64,000 nt of DNA from Citrobacter freundii (GTDB taxonomy: Bacteria > Pseudomonadota > Gammaproteobacteria > Enterobacterales > Enterobacteriaceae): assembly GCF_029717145.1 (NCBI RefSeq), contig NZ_CP099222.1, positions 2,728,001 to 2,792,000 on the forward strand, written 5' to 3'. Below, in pieces: positions 24,207-31,382 of the stretch. A program made the position numbers and the translations under genes. The notes beneath the pieces were generated by a model. The model did not search any database. It worked only from the letters and a program-made list of their open reading frames with translations, and was not told the origin of the DNA. How positions within the stretch are numbered: position 1 is the stretch's first letter; each line of letters begins with the position of its first letter.

Positions 24207-24215
24207 GAGTTAATG
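24207..24215. repeat. IS1 target-site duplication, left copy
   Basis: GAGTTAATG directly abuts the IS1 end and is repeated exactly at 24984-24992. Confidence 0.95.
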
Positions 24216-24230
24216 GGTAATGACTCCAAC

Positions 24231-24928
24231 TTATTGATAGTGTTTTATGTTCAGATAATGCCCGATGACTTTGTCATGCAGCTCCACCGATTTTGAGAAC
24301 GACAGCGACTTCCGTCCCAGCCGTGCCAGGTGCTGCCTCAGATTCAGGTTATGCCGCTCAATTCGCTGCGTATATCGCTTGCTGATTACGTGCAGCTTTC
24401 CCTTCAGGCGGGATTCATACAGCGGCCAGCCATCCGTCATCCATATCACCACGTCAAAGGGTGACAGCAGGCTCATAAGACGCCCCAGCGTCGCCATAGT
24501 GCGTTCACCGAAGACGTGCGCCACAACCGTCTTCCGGAGCCTGTCATACGCGTAAAACAGCCAGCGCTGGCGCGATTTAGCCCCGACATAGCCCCACTGT
24601 TCGTCCATTTCCGCGCAGACGATGACGTCACTGCCCGGCTGTATGCGCGAGGTTACCGACTGCGGCCTGAGTTTTTTAAGTGACGTAAAATCGTGTTGAG
24701 GCCAACGCCCATAATGCGGGCGGTTGCCCGGCATCCAACGCCATTCATGGCCATATCAATGATTTTCTGGTGCGTACCGGGTTGAGAAGCGGTGTAAGTG
24801 AACTGCAGTTGCCATGTTTTACGGCAGTGAGAGCAGAGATAGCGCTGATGTCCGGCGGTGCTTTTGCCGTTACGCACCACCCCGTCAGTAGCTGAACAGG
24901 AGGGACAGCTGATAGAAACAGAAGCCAC
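24231..24928 (-). CDS. insAB: IS1 transposase InsAB' (frameshift fusion)
   Basis: The active IS1 transposase is made by -1 frameshifting from insA into insB. The slippery AAAAAAC is at 24671-24677 on the minus strand, just before the insA stop. The fused product is about 232 residues: an InsA zinc-finger/helix-turn-helix part, then a DDE catalytic part. Without frameshifting the insB frame (24231-24734) is translated poorly. Both frames lack stops or indels. Confidence 0.93.
24653..24928 (-). CDS. insA: IS1 protein InsA
   Basis: The 91-residue product matches the well-known InsA sequence. It has a zinc-finger-like start ([15 protein letters not shown] and CSHC) and a helix-turn-helix near the end ([27 protein letters not shown]). 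It binds the IS ends and represses IS1 transcription. It is intact. Confidence 0.96.
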
Positions 24929-24983
24929 AGGAGCACCTCAAAAACACCATCATACACTAAATCAGTAAGTTGGCAGCATCACC

Positions 24984-24992
24984 GAGTTAATG
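24984..24992. repeat. IS1 target-site duplication, right copy
   Basis: GAGTTAATG, identical to 24207-24215. It ends two bases before the ATG of the next gene. Confidence 0.95.
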
Positions 24993-24994
24993 AA

Positions 24995-25210
24995 ATGAAT
25001 ACAGAACAAATACTTTCAGAGAACGGAACCATTCACAAAATTGCAATGGATATTGATCGCGTAATCAATGCACTTGAGTACGCTGAATCTGATCAAGATG
25101 TTGCATATAAACCTGCAGCTCTCATCAAAATTTGTATCCACCAGTTAAAGGAAAACCTTTCAGTTATAAACAGAGAGCTTGGTTGTAATTGGCCGGAGAA
25201 TAAGTCATGA
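24995..25210 (+). CDS. Early-left operon gene 1, hypothetical, 71 residues
   Basis: I do not recognise this small, mostly helical protein (IHKIAMDIDRVINALEYAESD, ALIKICIHQLKENLSVINREL). The uninterrupted ancestral sequence would read CGGAGTTAATGAA before the ATG. The IS1 insertion replaced the first bases of that ribosome site, leaving CCGAG. The gene is the first of the operon and overlaps the next by four bases. Expression now probably depends on transcription reading out of or through IS1. Confidence 0.7.
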   Translation: MNTEQILSENGTIHKIAMDIDRVINALEYAESDQDVAYKPAALIKICIHQLKENLSVINRELGCNWPENKS

Positions 25211-25425
25211 ATAATGAAATGGTTACTTTGAATAAAGAAGAAACTAGCAGAACAATTCTCGACTGGTCACATGATTTGCGTTGCTGCTCATGTTCATTAT
25301 GGCTTCTTCTTGAGAATATGACGAGTATTGAAGAAGAACGAGAGCACGCACTTATTACTCTAGTAGTTCAAACACTAGATAAATTGAATAAAAGCGTCTC
25401 TGACTTCGACACATATAAACTTTAA
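25207..25425 (+). CDS. Early-left operon gene 2, hypothetical, 72 residues
   Basis: This small acidic protein (SRTILDWSHDLRCCSCSLWLLLENMTSIEEEREHALITLVVQTLDKLN) is mainly helical, with two adjacent cysteine pairs. Its ATG overlaps the previous stop (ATGA), which indicates coupling. No known family is recognised. A 62-base non-coding gap follows. Confidence 0.68.
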   Translation: MNNEMVTLNKEETSRTILDWSHDLRCCSCSLWLLLENMTSIEEEREHALITLVVQTLDKLNKSVSDFDTYKL

Positions 25426-25487
25426 ATACTTAAGAATTTAATTAACGCCTTAACTGGTGTGGCATCGCTCACCCTGAGGAAATGCAA

Positions 25488-25871
25488 ATGAATATTATCG
25501 TCAGAAGTGAAGTCGTGAATAACAAAGTCCATTCAGCCAATCAGTATGACGACATTCTTTACATAAACAAAGCCCACAAAACAGCAGAGTGTGCCAATAA
25601 ATATGCGCATGAGTTGCGTGCTGAATTTACCCAGTTGCTTATGCCAGCAATCACACGCACTGATGTGAAGGTAGCAGGAAGATTCACCTCATTACTTAAT
25701 GAGCTTTGCTTCATGACCAAAATGACCATGGAGAACACCTCAAAGGGGGGGGCAATAATGACGTTTCTGAAAGATAAAGCAGCACACAATACTGCAAAAC
25801 TTTTTGCCTCTTATGGAAATAGTTATCTGCATATTGCAAACCTTTTTCTGCGCAAGGCTTACGGGCGGTAA
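25488..25871 (+). CDS. Early-left operon gene 3, hypothetical, contains G8 tract
   Basis: I chose the ATG at 25488, eight bases after GAGGAA; another ATG two codons earlier is too close to the ribosome site. The 127-residue product has an N-terminal part (IIVRSEVVNNKVHSANQYDDI) and helical middle. A run of eight G at 25745-25752 encodes Lys-Gly-Gly. After it comes a Met (25758) that opens a basic helical segment (MTFLKDKAAHNTAKLFASYG). The last 37 residues could be a separate small protein with the G tract as its ribosome site. No family is recognised. The stop overlaps the next start by one base. Confidence 0.62.
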   Translation: MNIIVRSEVVNNKVHSANQYDDILYINKAHKTAECANKYAHELRAEFTQLLMPAITRTDVKVAGRFTSLLNELCFMTKMTMENTSKGGAIMTFLKDKAAHNTAKLFASYGNSYLHIANLFLRKAYGR

Positions 25872-26233
25872 TGACAATGAAAAACAATACCATTGAAATT
25901 TATCGCCGCCGCGTTGCTATTGCGACATTAAACCGAATGAAGCGCAAGACAGGAGGTTATTGCCTCTCCGTAAATATGCCCGATAACAATATCCAGGTTA
26001 TCGAGATTAACGAAGAATCAATGATGAAACTTTTGCTGCGCTTCGAAAAACAGGCTCGGACTGAATTCAACACAGAAGCGGAAACATTTCTTCGCCAGAC
26101 GTATATGAAAAGCGTCGATATCAATGGACACACCGAATATCTGACCGAAACCGGAAAGATGATTGTTGACGAGATTTTTGCGGAATTAATTAAACACGCG
26201 AAAGAGAAATACGTATGTGGAGGAATTAACTGA
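25871..26233 (+). CDS. Early-left operon gene 4, hypothetical, 120 residues
   Basis: The product is charged, with a basic start (IEIYRRRVAIATLNRMKRKTGGY), a beta-rich segment (CLSVNMPDNNIQVIEINEES) and a helical C-terminus. Start and stop overlap the neighbours (TAATG before, TGATG after). I do not recognise it. An ATG at codon 3 is an alternative start. Confidence 0.65.
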   Translation: MTMKNNTIEIYRRRVAIATLNRMKRKTGGYCLSVNMPDNNIQVIEINEESMMKLLLRFEKQARTEFNTEAETFLRQTYMKSVDINGHTEYLTETGKMIVDEIFAELIKHAKEKYVCGGIN

Positions 26234-26483
26234 TGGCCTCACAACAAACAATTATGCACGGAATGCAGATCCCCCCCCAGTCCTCAACGTGGATCTGCAT
26301 GTGCTTCCGGATTTCACCGGACGCGTGGTTCTTTACATCGAAAAAGGGCGTGTGACATGCGACCGCCGGCTGCTCGACGACGAACATATTTGCGCACTGG
26401 ACACTTTTATCAAAATGGCTCGCGAAGCCGGGTTACGTATACAGGAGCTAACTGGTGGCACTGACAGCAATTCGAATACCTGA
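26233..26483 (+). pseudogene. Early-left operon gene 5, frame interrupted at a C8 tract
   Basis: The natural start is the ATG at 26233, which overlaps the previous stop and has a GGAGGAATTAA ribosome site. Its frame runs only 40 codons. After a run of eight C at 26271-26278 the gene-like sequence continues in the -1 frame (VLNVDLHVLPDF, GRVVLYIEKGRVTCDRRLLDDEHICALDTFIKMAREAGLRI) to the stop at 26481-26483. One extra C, or a -1 slip, would restore a protein of about 83 residues. So this is a disrupted gene, a slippage-controlled gene or a sequencing error. The ORF-like start at 26217 lies inside the previous gene and is not a real start. Confidence 0.6.
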
Positions 26484-26673
26484 ACGCGTACACCTGCAGG
26501 CGATGCAGGTCCTGCTGCGATACCGACGGAAGCGAGTATATGCACGACGTATGCGACGCACCGGATTTCTCAGCCTGAAGGTTAATCCGCGCTGGCGGCT
26601 GCTATCGAAAGACGATGGCCGGAACTGGGAAGTAATGAGCCATGAAACTTATAACCGGGAGAAAGACAGATGA
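26455..26673 (+). CDS. Arginine-rich small phage protein, 72 residues
   Basis: The protein is strongly basic, with an arginine-rich stretch RYRRKRVYARRMRRTGF (about residues 22-38), a WRLLSKDDGRNWEV segment and the ending SHETYNREKDR. I recall similar small proteins in the early-left operons of lambdoid prophages but no firm function. RNA or DNA binding is an inference from charge. It overlaps the end of the previous frame by 29 bases and the next gene by four. Confidence 0.68.
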   Translation: MALTAIRIPERVHLQAMQVLLRYRRKRVYARRMRRTGFLSLKVNPRWRLLSKDDGRNWEVMSHETYNREKDR

Positions 26674-27092
26674 TCGACAACCGCACCGCCAGCGCAATTG
26701 ACCTGGCATTTCAGATTCACCATACGCCTGTGGGCAACTTGTTCGTTGCGATGCGGCATGGCCGTATGAAGCGCTGCTTCAGCCGCGATACGGCGATCCG
26801 CTATCTGGCGTTCTTTATGACTACCGAAGCTTTCCGTCGTTCCGGCTTCGAGCAGCGCTACCCGGATGTGCAGGCTGTCCACGCTCTCAATCCAGAACTG
26901 AATTGTTGGCAGCGAGGAGGCACAACAGTTGAGTACATCGGAGCCCACCAGCGCTGTGTTCGACGTCTTCGCCGCATTCTGGCCATTAAGCGTGACATGA
27001 CGAAATGGTGTGAGAAGTGGGACGCCATGCACGACCGCTTCGTTAAAGAGGTTGACGAACTACAGGCCAGTAAACCGGAGGGTATTCGATGA
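26670..27092 (+). CDS. Hypothetical early protein, 140 residues
   Basis: The protein begins MIDNRTASAIDLAFQIHHTP and contains GNLFVAMRHGRMKRCFSRDTAIRYLAFFMTTEAFRRSGF; the C-terminal half is helical and charged. It overlaps both neighbours by four bases. I do not recognise the family. Its codons and coupling show it is an active member of the operon. Confidence 0.68.
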   Translation: MIDNRTASAIDLAFQIHHTPVGNLFVAMRHGRMKRCFSRDTAIRYLAFFMTTEAFRRSGFEQRYPDVQAVHALNPELNCWQRGGTTVEYIGAHQRCVRRLRRILAIKRDMTKWCEKWDAMHDRFVKEVDELQASKPEGIR

Positions 27093-27667
27093 GCAGCAAT
27101 TACGACGCGCCAGAAACTACGCCAAACGGCATCAAGATCGGAAATCGCGTTATTGACTGGTCTGGCGCGGTTAAACAATTCGATGGTTCGCGCTTTGACT
27201 CCCGCAACTCAGAGGGGCTGCGTTGGTTGGCCTGCATTATGGATGCCGTGGCAGCTGGTTGGGTTTCTTTAGGCGCAGAGAAAGAACTCATTCTGTGGCG
27301 CTGGCTGGTAGCAACAGTATTCATCAACGAAGAGAAGGATAAGAACGGCACTATCGAAATCCCGAACGAAGACGGTGGTGTTGATATCGCAGTGATCTAT
27401 TCGGGCAAGAAAGGAAATTTGAGTATCTATCCCGGTCCGCTGCGTTTTTCTCTCGCCAACCATGTGGAAGGCATTGCCATCGAGAAATATGGAGTTTGCG
27501 AGGGCTCAGCCCTTGCCCTTCGCATGTATCAGGACATGGTGATTGCAGATCCCGGCTACGGATTCAGGATGTCACCCTTTGGGCGAAAAGGACTTGAGAT
27601 GCTTCACGATGACTACATCGGAGAGATTAACACCAACGGCATGCCAGAAGCGCATGTGATTCACTAA
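27089..27667 (+). CDS. Hypothetical early protein, 192 residues
   Basis: This acidic, mixed alpha/beta protein contains segments such as GNRVIDWSGAVKQFDGSRFDSR, LRWLACIMDAVAAGWVSLG, and a later GKKGNLSIYPGPLRFSLANHVEGIAIEKYG. No known motif is recognised. It is four bases coupled to the gene before and ten bases from the clamp-like gene after it, with an AAGGAG ribosome site in between. Confidence 0.7.
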   Translation: MSSNYDAPETTPNGIKIGNRVIDWSGAVKQFDGSRFDSRNSEGLRWLACIMDAVAAGWVSLGAEKELILWRWLVATVFINEEKDKNGTIEIPNEDGGVDIAVIYSGKKGNLSIYPGPLRFSLANHVEGIAIEKYGVCEGSALALRMYQDMVIADPGYGFRMSPFGRKGLEMLHDDYIGEINTNGMPEAHVIH

Positions 27668-27677
27668 GGAGAAAGCA

Positions 27678-28256
27678 ATGTTTATTTATACCGATCTGCT
27701 CCGAGCCGCTCTGTGCTGCACAGCCAGTCAGGAAGACACACGGAAGATCCTGAGAGGTATACACATCACGCCAACCCACATTCGGGCAACCAATGGTATT
27801 GCGGCCGTATCAATGTCACATGGTTCAAAAACCGAAATTGAGGGTGTATTTATCCTGCACGGTGATATCCCGGCTAGCGCAGAAGGAACCGTATTCCAGA
27901 AAATTGGCAGCCAGTGGATTGCTGCTCATCTGGACGACTACGAGCGACTAGTTGGGCATAACGAGCTTGAACTCGTTGAAGGCAAGTTTCCGGATCCTGG
28001 CAAGTTGCTGCCGACAGAGGAAGAGCCCTGTTCAGAGTTCCCCATTTTTGCCGCTGAATTGCTGGCTTTGCCTTATCGCATGTTTGGCAAGGAATTCACA
28101 TCAATGCCCGTTAATTTCAAACTCTTTGGCCCTGAAAAACCATGCCAGGTGCTGTTTAACGTAGCTGTTAACACTTTTTACGGCGATCCAGTGTTGGTAA
28201 TCATGCCGATGAAATCGACGGTGTTCGAACTGCACCGTAAGGCGATGGAAGGATGA
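27678..28256 (+). CDS. Sliding-clamp-like (DnaN domain 2+3-like) early phage protein
   Basis: The 192-residue product carries motifs of the bacterial beta clamp. Residues 24-47 (ILRGIHITPTHIRATNG then IAAVSM) align with the DnaN domain-2 segment ending in VATDGHRLAVCSM. Residues 99-112 (LVEGKFPDPGKLLP) align with LVDGRFPDYRRVLP, the end of domain 2. Residues 172-179 (VLVIMPMK) align with the DnaN C-terminal VVMPMR. Length and order correspond to domains 2 and 3 only; domain 1 is missing. Beta clamp has 366 residues and forms a dimer of three-domain subunits, whereas a two-domain subunit would need a trimer, as T4 gp45 does. It could be a phage clamp, a decoy for clamp-binding proteins or a clamp modulator. 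The alignment was done by eye against the E. coli sequence from memory. Confidence 0.75.
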   Translation: MFIYTDLLRAALCCTASQEDTRKILRGIHITPTHIRATNGIAAVSMSHGSKTEIEGVFILHGDIPASAEGTVFQKIGSQWIAAHLDDYERLVGHNELELVEGKFPDPGKLLPTEEEPCSEFPIFAAELLALPYRMFGKEFTSMPVNFKLFGPEKPCQVLFNVAVNTFYGDPVLVIMPMKSTVFELHRKAMEG

Positions 28257-28375
28257 AAAAGATGTATGTGTGCTCCCTGTGGGCACTGTTCTTCTCAATT
28301 CTGTTTGGTATTGGCGCCGCAGCCGGTGCAATAGGTTTTATCGGTGCAATGAAAATGTTGGCAGGAGTTCTGTGA
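28253..28375 (+). CDS. Small hydrophobic membrane protein, 40 residues
   Basis: Read directly from the sequence: MKKMYVCSLWALFF, then a glycine/alanine-rich hydrophobic stretch to GVL. It is predicted to have one membrane helix (about residues 6-31). Its ATG overlaps the clamp-like gene stop by four bases and its TGA overlaps the next ATG, so three genes are coupled. The function is unknown. It may be a toxin-like or membrane-inhibiting small protein, but nothing proves that. Confidence 0.6.
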   Translation: MKKMYVCSLWALFFSILFGIGAAAGAIGFIGAMKMLAGVL

Positions 28376-28599
28376 TGAAAATTGACTTCAACGACTACGG
28401 GGCGGTTGCATCGGTAACGATCACCAGCACTATTTTCGAGTTTCGCAAACATAACCGGGTGGTTGACACCACTCTGTTTCTGGTGCCGGGAGTGGTCAGC
28501 GAACGGCGCGGAGCATTCTTCATGAAGACATTTATTTCAGGGAAAACCCGCGATGCACTGCGGGCTTATAAAACCGTACAGCGTGAGGTGAAACGATGA
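28375..28599 (+). CDS. Hypothetical early protein, 74 residues
   Basis: The start is the ATG at 28375, which overlaps the previous TGA. Longer readings that begin upstream overlap the membrane-protein gene and are rejected. The protein has beta-rich segments (YGAVASVTITSTIFEF, TTLFLVPGVV) and a basic C-terminus. No family is recognised. The next gene overlaps by four bases. Confidence 0.65.
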   Translation: MKIDFNDYGAVASVTITSTIFEFRKHNRVVDTTLFLVPGVVSERRGAFFMKTFISGKTRDALRAYKTVQREVKR

Positions 28600-28808
28600 G
28601 CAAAGGCCAGCAACCAGCCTATCCATGCCCGCGCATCGATACTCCCCGTGGCATGACTTACCGCCAGCACCTCGTTGTGCAGATAGCGCCGGTAATGCTC
28701 ACGAATTTTTTTAGCAATGATGCCCGGCAGGATTACGACGACCTAGCCAGAACTCTGGTGATGGCTGTAGATGCCATCATCGAAGCTGAGCGGGAGACGG
28801 CGAAATGA
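28596..28808 (+). CDS. Hypothetical early protein, 70 residues
   Basis: This small protein (PAYPCPRIDTPRGMTYRQHLVVQIAPVML) has a helical acidic end (DYDDLARTLVMAVDAIIEAERE). It is of a kind often seen in lambdoid early operons. It overlaps its neighbours by four bases on both sides. The function is unknown. Confidence 0.68.
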   Translation: MSKGQQPAYPCPRIDTPRGMTYRQHLVVQIAPVMLTNFFSNDARQDYDDLARTLVMAVDAIIEAERETAK

Positions 28809-29266
28809 GCAAAATCACTAACCCTGTCGTGCTTATCTATAAGCGCGAAAACAGTGATACCTACGCTGTCGCGATCACCAATGGCAGCCAGGACTATCAC
28901 GACGCCGTTCTGATGGCGACGATGGAACCGGATATGGCCGGTGATGATGTAGATACCTGGAGCAAAACCGGTTACTACATGGCGGCGGAGATTCAGCGCT
29001 TACGCCAGCAGTTGATCGCCCCTTTAAGTATTGGGGAGTTAATTCAGCGTCTTGAATCGCAGACTAGCGACCACTGGGAGAGAGTGGTTTGCGATGTCAC
29101 TTCTGGTAAACCGTTGACCATCACCCTGCCAGATATCACGTCAAAGGCGTTCTGGAGCGGTACCGGGAAAAGCGAGGTATTCCATCCGGAAAGCTATAAG
29201 CGCTGGGTAAAAGAAGCTATAGAACGAGCCTGTGTTATCGCAGGGATCGGTGTGGAGGTGAAGTGA
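28805..29266 (+). CDS. Hypothetical early protein, 153 residues
   Basis: The N-terminal half is beta-rich (PVVLIYKRENSDTYAVAIT). The second half has helical segments (LSIGELIQRLESQTSDHW, SYKRWVKEAIERACVIAG). There are no recognisable catalytic motifs. It is coupled by four-base overlaps before and after. The function is unknown. Confidence 0.68.
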   Translation: MSKITNPVVLIYKRENSDTYAVAITNGSQDYHDAVLMATMEPDMAGDDVDTWSKTGYYMAAEIQRLRQQLIAPLSIGELIQRLESQTSDHWERVVCDVTSGKPLTITLPDITSKAFWSGTGKSEVFHPESYKRWVKEAIERACVIAGIGVEVK

Positions 29267-29628
29267 TGCAAAAATCATTTATCAATACAGACAATCTGAA
29301 CTCTGTAAATGACTGCCTCCAGCAACTGGTAATCGCTGAAGAAACACAACTGAGCATTGAAGACCAGTTGTCCAACTCAAACAGTAGTAGTGAATGGAGT
29401 GCGTGGCGCAAAAAGGCAGAGAATGCCTTACGGGTTGTAAAAGCGAAGCGTCGCATCATCACAGCCCGTCTTGCTGTTCTCCGCCAGATTGAAAAAGAAA
29501 ACAACATGCAACTCCACCAGCGACACAACGATTACCTGGTTGCTGAGTTGAAAAAGATTGTTACGCCGTCGTCGTTTGAGCGTTGCGTTCGTCGGGTTGA
29601 TGAAAAATTGGAGGGATCAATTGAATAA
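29263..29628 (+). CDS. Hypothetical coiled-coil early protein, 121 residues
   Basis: The product is almost wholly helical with heptad-like stretches (NDCLQQLVIAEETQLSIEDQL, NALRVVKAKRRIITARLAVLRQIEKENNMQ). It probably forms a coiled coil. The start overlaps the previous stop by four bases. The next gene begins inside its last codons at a TTG. No family is recognised. Confidence 0.66.
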   Translation: MMQKSFINTDNLNSVNDCLQQLVIAEETQLSIEDQLSNSNSSSEWSAWRKKAENALRVVKAKRRIITARLAVLRQIEKENNMQLHQRHNDYLVAELKKIVTPSSFERCVRRVDEKLEGSIE

Positions 29629-29767
29629 GGCATTTGAAATCTGGGTGCGTCAGCGGTACGGAAACCGCTACGACCTCTCGAGGGATCAGGAAGGATTCTA
29701 CTGCCGGGAAGTGGTTAAACGAATGTTCGAAACGTGGTGCCACTGCCGTGGCCTGAACGTGGTGTGA
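29621..29767 (+). CDS. Small early protein with TTG start, 48 residues
   Basis: The frame is longer upstream, but the only good ribosome site (GGAGGG, five bases before) serves the TTG at 29621. The product (starting MNKAFEIWVRQRYGNRYDLSRD) is compact, aromatic and basic, and contains FETWCHCRGLN. It overlaps the previous gene by eight bases and ends nine bases before xis. Similar 50-residue proteins are common beside xis in lambdoid prophages, role unknown. Confidence 0.6.
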   Translation: MNKAFEIWVRQRYGNRYDLSRDQEGFYCREVVKRMFETWCHCRGLNVV

Positions 29768-29776
29768 GGCGGGTAT

Positions 29777-30013
29777 ATGAGCAATGTTATTCAGTTAGCT
29801 CCTAACGATTGGGTTTGTGAAAGTGTTCTGATCGCGGTGACCGGGCTCAAGCCCGGTACCATCCTCCGGGCCAGAAAAGAGTGCTGGATGGTTGGGAGGG
29901 AGTATATCCACGTATCACCTGACGGGAATCCAAAACCTTCCAGTGAGTGCATGTATAACAGAAAGGCTGTAGATGCCTGGGTCGCTTCAATGAAAAGCAA
30001 GCAGCCAGGATGA
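29777..30013 (+). CDS. xis: Excisionase (DUF1233 type)
   Basis: The 78-residue protein has the strongly conserved pattern of this excisionase family: NDWVCESVLIAVTGLKPGTIL, then WMVGREYIHVSPDGNPKPSSE and CMYNRKAVDAWV. It contains a winged-helix DNA-binding fold that bends att DNA and directs the integrase to excision. It is the gene just before int. IS1 near the start of the same operon may reduce its expression and so hinder excision. Confidence 0.9.
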   Translation: MSNVIQLAPNDWVCESVLIAVTGLKPGTILRARKECWMVGREYIHVSPDGNPKPSSECMYNRKAVDAWVASMKSKQPG

Positions 30014-30068
30014 TTTGATGCCATGAAAAAGGTAAGCTCGTATCGCTCTTGGGCGTCTGGAGGTATTA

Positions 30069-31382
30069 ATGGATAAAATCACATATCCAACAGGCGTCGA
30101 AAACCACGGTGGCAGTCTGCGCATCTGGTTTAATTTTAAAGGTAAGCGCGTCAGGGAAAACCTCGGTGTCCCTGACACCGCTAAGAACAGGAAGATCGCC
30201 GGGGAACTGCGGGTGTCGGTATGCTTTGCCATCCGCACGGGAAGCTTTGATTATGCTGAACGGTTTCCAGATTCACATAACCTTAAAATTTTTGGGTTGG
30301 GCAAGAAAGAAATCACAGTGAAAGAACTCGAAGAGAAGTGGCTGGATCTGAAAAAGATGGAAATCAGCGCGAACGCGCACAAACGGTACGAGTCGGTCGT
30401 GGCAGTTGTTGTACCGCTGATCGGGGCTACCCGACTGGTGACAGCGATTGAGAAAGAAGAGTTGCTGTACATCAGGAAAGAGCTTTTGATGGGTTATCAG
30501 TGCGCGGCAAAGGGCAGGATCCCTGTTAAGGGCCGGAGCGCGGTCACCGTCAATTACTACATGACGACTATCGCCGGAATGTTCCAGTTCGCCGCCGATA
30601 ATGGGTACATAAAGGCAAATCCCTTTGATGGAATAAAGCCATTAAAAAGGGCCAGGGTGGAGCCAGATCCGCTCAGCCGTGATGAATTCATCCGTCTGAT
30701 AGATGCGTGCCGGCATCAGCAGACGAAAAACATGTGGTCACTGGCGGTGTACACAGGTGTTCGTCACGGAGAACTGGTTTCCCTGGCATGGGAAGATATA
30801 GACCTTGAAGCGGGTACAATAACAATTCGCCGTAATTATACAAAACTGGGCGAGTTCACACTACCGAAAACGGACGCCAGTACGGATAGAGTGATACACC
30901 TCATTCAGCCAGCCATCGATGCGTTAAGGAATCAGATGGAAATGACTAGACTCGGGCAGCAGTATCACATCAACGTGCAATTGCGTGAATATGGTCGAAC
31001 AACGCAGCACAGCTGTACATTTGTCTTTAACCCTAAGATAGTCCGTCGAAGTAAGGATGTGGGGGTTATCTACAAGGTTGATTCGTTTGGTGACTCGTGG
31101 GACGCAGGGTTAAAAAAGGCGGGGATCAGGCATCGAAAAGCTTACCAGTCGCGCCACACTTACGCGTGCTGGTCATTATCTGCTGGGGCCAACCCAAGTT
31201 TTATTGCCAGTCAGATGGGGCATGCGAGCGCACAGATGGTGTTCAATGTTTACGGTGCATGGATGGCTGACAGCAGCGCAGAGCAGATCGCAATGCTGAA
31301 TCAGAAGCTGGGTGATTTTGCCCCATTGATGCCCCATAGACCACAAACTAGCAGTAGAGGATTATTAAAATCAGCAAGTTAA
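30069..31382 (+). CDS. int: Prophage tyrosine integrase
   Basis: This protein of 437 residues has an N-terminal arm-binding region (about 1-70; VENHGGSLRIWFNFKGKRVRENLG), a core-binding helical domain (about 80-190) and a catalytic domain. Catalytic candidates are Arg 232 (TGVRHGEL), Arg 362 (YQSRHTYA), His 385 (GHAS) and the nucleophile Tyr 395 (VYGAW). The first residue of the second box is Tyr rather than His, as in many lambdoid relatives. The gene ends about ten bases from the yecE fragment, so it is att-proximal and reads towards the host junction. Confidence 0.95.
   Translation: MDKITYPTGVENHGGSLRIWFNFKGKRVRENLGVPDTAKNRKIAGELRVSVCFAIRTGSFDYAERFPDSHNLKIFGLGKKEITVKELEEKWLDLKKMEISANAHKRYESVVAVVVPLIGATRLVTAIEKEELLYIRKELLMGYQCAAKGRIPVKGRSAVTVNYYMTTIAGMFQFAADNGYIKANPFDGIKPLKRARVEPDPLSRDEFIRLIDACRHQQTKNMWSLAVYTGVRHGELVSLAWEDIDLEAGTITIRRNYTKLGEFTLPKTDASTDRVIHLIQPAIDALRNQMEMTRLGQQYHINVQLREYGRTTQHSCTFVFNPKIVRRSKDVGVIYKVDSFGDSWDAGLKKAGIRHRKAYQSRHTYACWSLSAGANPSFIASQMGHASAQMVFNVYGAWMADSSAEQIAMLNQKLGDFAPLMPHRPQTSSRGLLKSAS

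Larger units (their letters stand above)
24216..24983 (-). mobile_element. IS1 insertion sequence
   Basis: The element is exactly 768 bp, the standard IS1 length. Its plus-strand left end starts GGTAATGACTCCAACTTA and its right end is the complement of GGTGATGCTGCCAACTTA, the two known IS1 inverted repeats. Perfect 9-bp target duplications flank it. insA and insB are intact on the minus strand with the A6C frameshift site between them, so it appears transposition-competent. It separates the presumed PL promoter from the first gene of the early operon. The exact duplications suggest a recent insertion. Confidence 0.98.

Noticed and set aside
26455..26673. Arginine-rich protein as an N-like antiterminator
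   Set aside because: The arginine stretch is not at the N-terminus as in lambda N, no boxB-like hairpin was found after the PL-like promoter, and similar proteins are not known to be N.
28270..28374. Longer start for the 74-residue early protein
   Set aside because: It runs out of frame through the coupled 40-residue membrane protein, and the ATG at 28375 overlaps that gene's stop.
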